Origin: Synaphobranchus kaupii
Lineage: Eukaryota; Chordata; Actinopteri; Anguilliformes; Synaphobranchidae
Direction of reading: 5' to 3'
Assembly: GCA_029718625.1 (NCBI GenBank)
Contig: CM056376.1
Location: 29,294,424-29,358,423 of the forward strand
Length of the DNA: 64,000 nt
The first letter of the stretch is position 1. Each line of letters opens with the position of its first letter. The notes beneath the pieces were generated by a model. That model was not told where the DNA came from. It saw nothing but the letters and a program-made list of their open reading frames with translations, and searched no databases. Of the stretch, positions 63,362-64,000 are shown piece after piece. The translations under genes were made by a program, and so were the position numbers.

Positions 63362-63367
63362 GTGCAG
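61806..63367. other. 3' part of ttc28 first intron
   Basis: Holds C/T-rich tracts (61920-62040, 62130-62260, 63040-63235, 63331-63359) and a possible hAT-like end at 62604-62640 (CAGGGGTTTTCAACTGGTTT). The last CT run forms the polypyrimidine tract of the exon at 63368. Confidence 0.5.
62130..62260. repeat. (CT)n microsatellite
   Basis: Long CTCTCTCTCTCTCTCTCTCT tract with a few CCCT interruptions. Confidence 0.95.
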
Positions 63368-63640
63368 TTTTCGGCCCTCGTCCCGCGGGCGGCGGGCGGG
63401 GCTAACGGGCGGAGCCTGAGCAAGGCGGAGTTCCTGGAGAAGGTGCGTCTGAGCAACGAGGCGTGTCAGCGCGGGGACTTTGCGGGGGCCGTGCGTCTAT
63501 ACGGCGAGGCCCTGCAGACAGACCCACAGAACTGCATCCTGTACAGCAACCGCTCGGCCGCGTACCTCAAACTGGGTCAGCACCAGGCCGCCCTGGACGA
63601 CGCCATCAAGGCCCGGCAGCTCAACGCCAAGTGGCCCAAG
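63368..63640 (+). CDS. ttc28: ttc28 exon encoding the first TPR repeats
   Basis: A 273-nt exon (91 codons, phase 0 to 0) lies between acceptor CCCTGTGCAG and donor CCCAAG|GTAAGC. It reads LSKAEFLEKVRLSNEACQRG, DFAGAVRLYGEALQTDPQNC and YSNRSAAYLKLGQHQAALDD, then AIKARQLNAKWPK. Two tetratricopeptide repeats are visible, and the order matches the N-terminus of vertebrate TTC28, a large TPR scaffold reported to act in cytokinesis. The rest of the gene lies beyond the window. Other TPR proteins such as STIP1 share the SNRSAAYxK motif, but the LSKAEF and KARxLNxKWPK context favours TTC28. Confidence 0.85.
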
Positions 63641-64000
63641 GTAAGCGCTCCGCTCCCTCTTCTTCCTCATCCTCCTCTTCCTCCCTGGACTCGGGTTCGA
63701 GTCGTCATCATCAAGCACTTGGAAGCCTTACCAGGGTTTGGGGTGAATTCCATTTAATCTCCGGTCTGTTCAGGAAGTGAATTGAAACTCAGCTGATGAC
63801 TTGAGGAAAGCTCATAATTCCATACTGAGGGTTCACAGTTAATTAATTGAATTTCAACTCATTTCCTGCATTGGCTGAATTCAAATGGAGTTGACCTCCA
63901 AACCCTGAGCCTGAGCTGACCTGCAAAGATTTAGGTTTTAAAATATGGGATATTGTTCCGGGGGGAAGGGGCGGGGGGCGGGGTTGTGGGGACGGGGAGG
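63641..64000. other. ttc28 intron, truncated by window end
   Basis: The donor GTAAGC at 63641 is followed by CT-rich sequence. The last 40 bases are strongly G-rich. No further exon is visible. Confidence 0.6.

Overview
The window looks like teleost fish genomic DNA. Genes are split by GT-AG introns, the introns are crowded with CA/GT microsatellites and minisatellites, and the mobile elements are fish types: a Sleeping-Beauty-type Tc1 transposon, two other Tc1-like elements, L2/CR1-type LINE fragments, L2-type 3' tails, tRNA-derived SINE pieces and a Penelope-like retroelement. The species cannot be fixed from the sequence alone.

Three protein genes are recognisable. (1) Positions 1-24879, plus strand: the 3' part of hectd4, a giant HECT-domain E3 ubiquitin ligase. 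I resolved 29 consecutive coding exons (1,977 codons plus stop) with every phase consistent. They run from a SPRY-like region to the HECT catalytic cysteine (codon 24778-24780). A long 3' UTR follows, with a canonical AATAAA at 27184-27189. (2) Positions 34400 to about 40108, minus strand: a complete sds/sdsl-type PLP-dependent L-serine/L-threonine dehydratase. It has seven coding exons, a non-coding first exon and a TATA-box promoter. Two single-base insertions break its frame at conserved motifs, so it is either a recent pseudogene or carries consensus errors. (3) From about 54326, plus strand: the start of ttc28 (TPR repeat protein). The TPR exon at 63368-63640 is clear, and a ten-codon first exon at 54326-54355 is plausible; the gene runs off the window.

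Between the genes: 27.2-29.7 kb holds GT-rich minisatellites just past the hectd4 poly(A) signal; 30.9-32.5 kb a nearly full-length Tc1 element; 32.9-33.3 kb an L2 fragment; 42.5-43.5 kb an L2 fragment and a hairpin element; 45.7-47.6 kb a LINE reverse-transcriptase fragment and a Penelope-like element with a long intact reading frame; 50.5-53.1 kb a 2.6-kb minisatellite. The first ttc28 intron contains the Sleeping-Beauty-type copy, CA/CT arrays and a 646-bp foldback element.

The most unusual theme is that tandem arrays in hectd4 cluster just downstream of 5' splice sites and, in several cases, contain or duplicate splice signals. One array repeats the real donor, one repeats the real acceptor with the start of its exon, and one repeats the nine-base U1 snRNA recognition sequence in the sense strand. 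I found no evidence of a prokaryote-like operon, CRISPR array or other novel multi-gene system.
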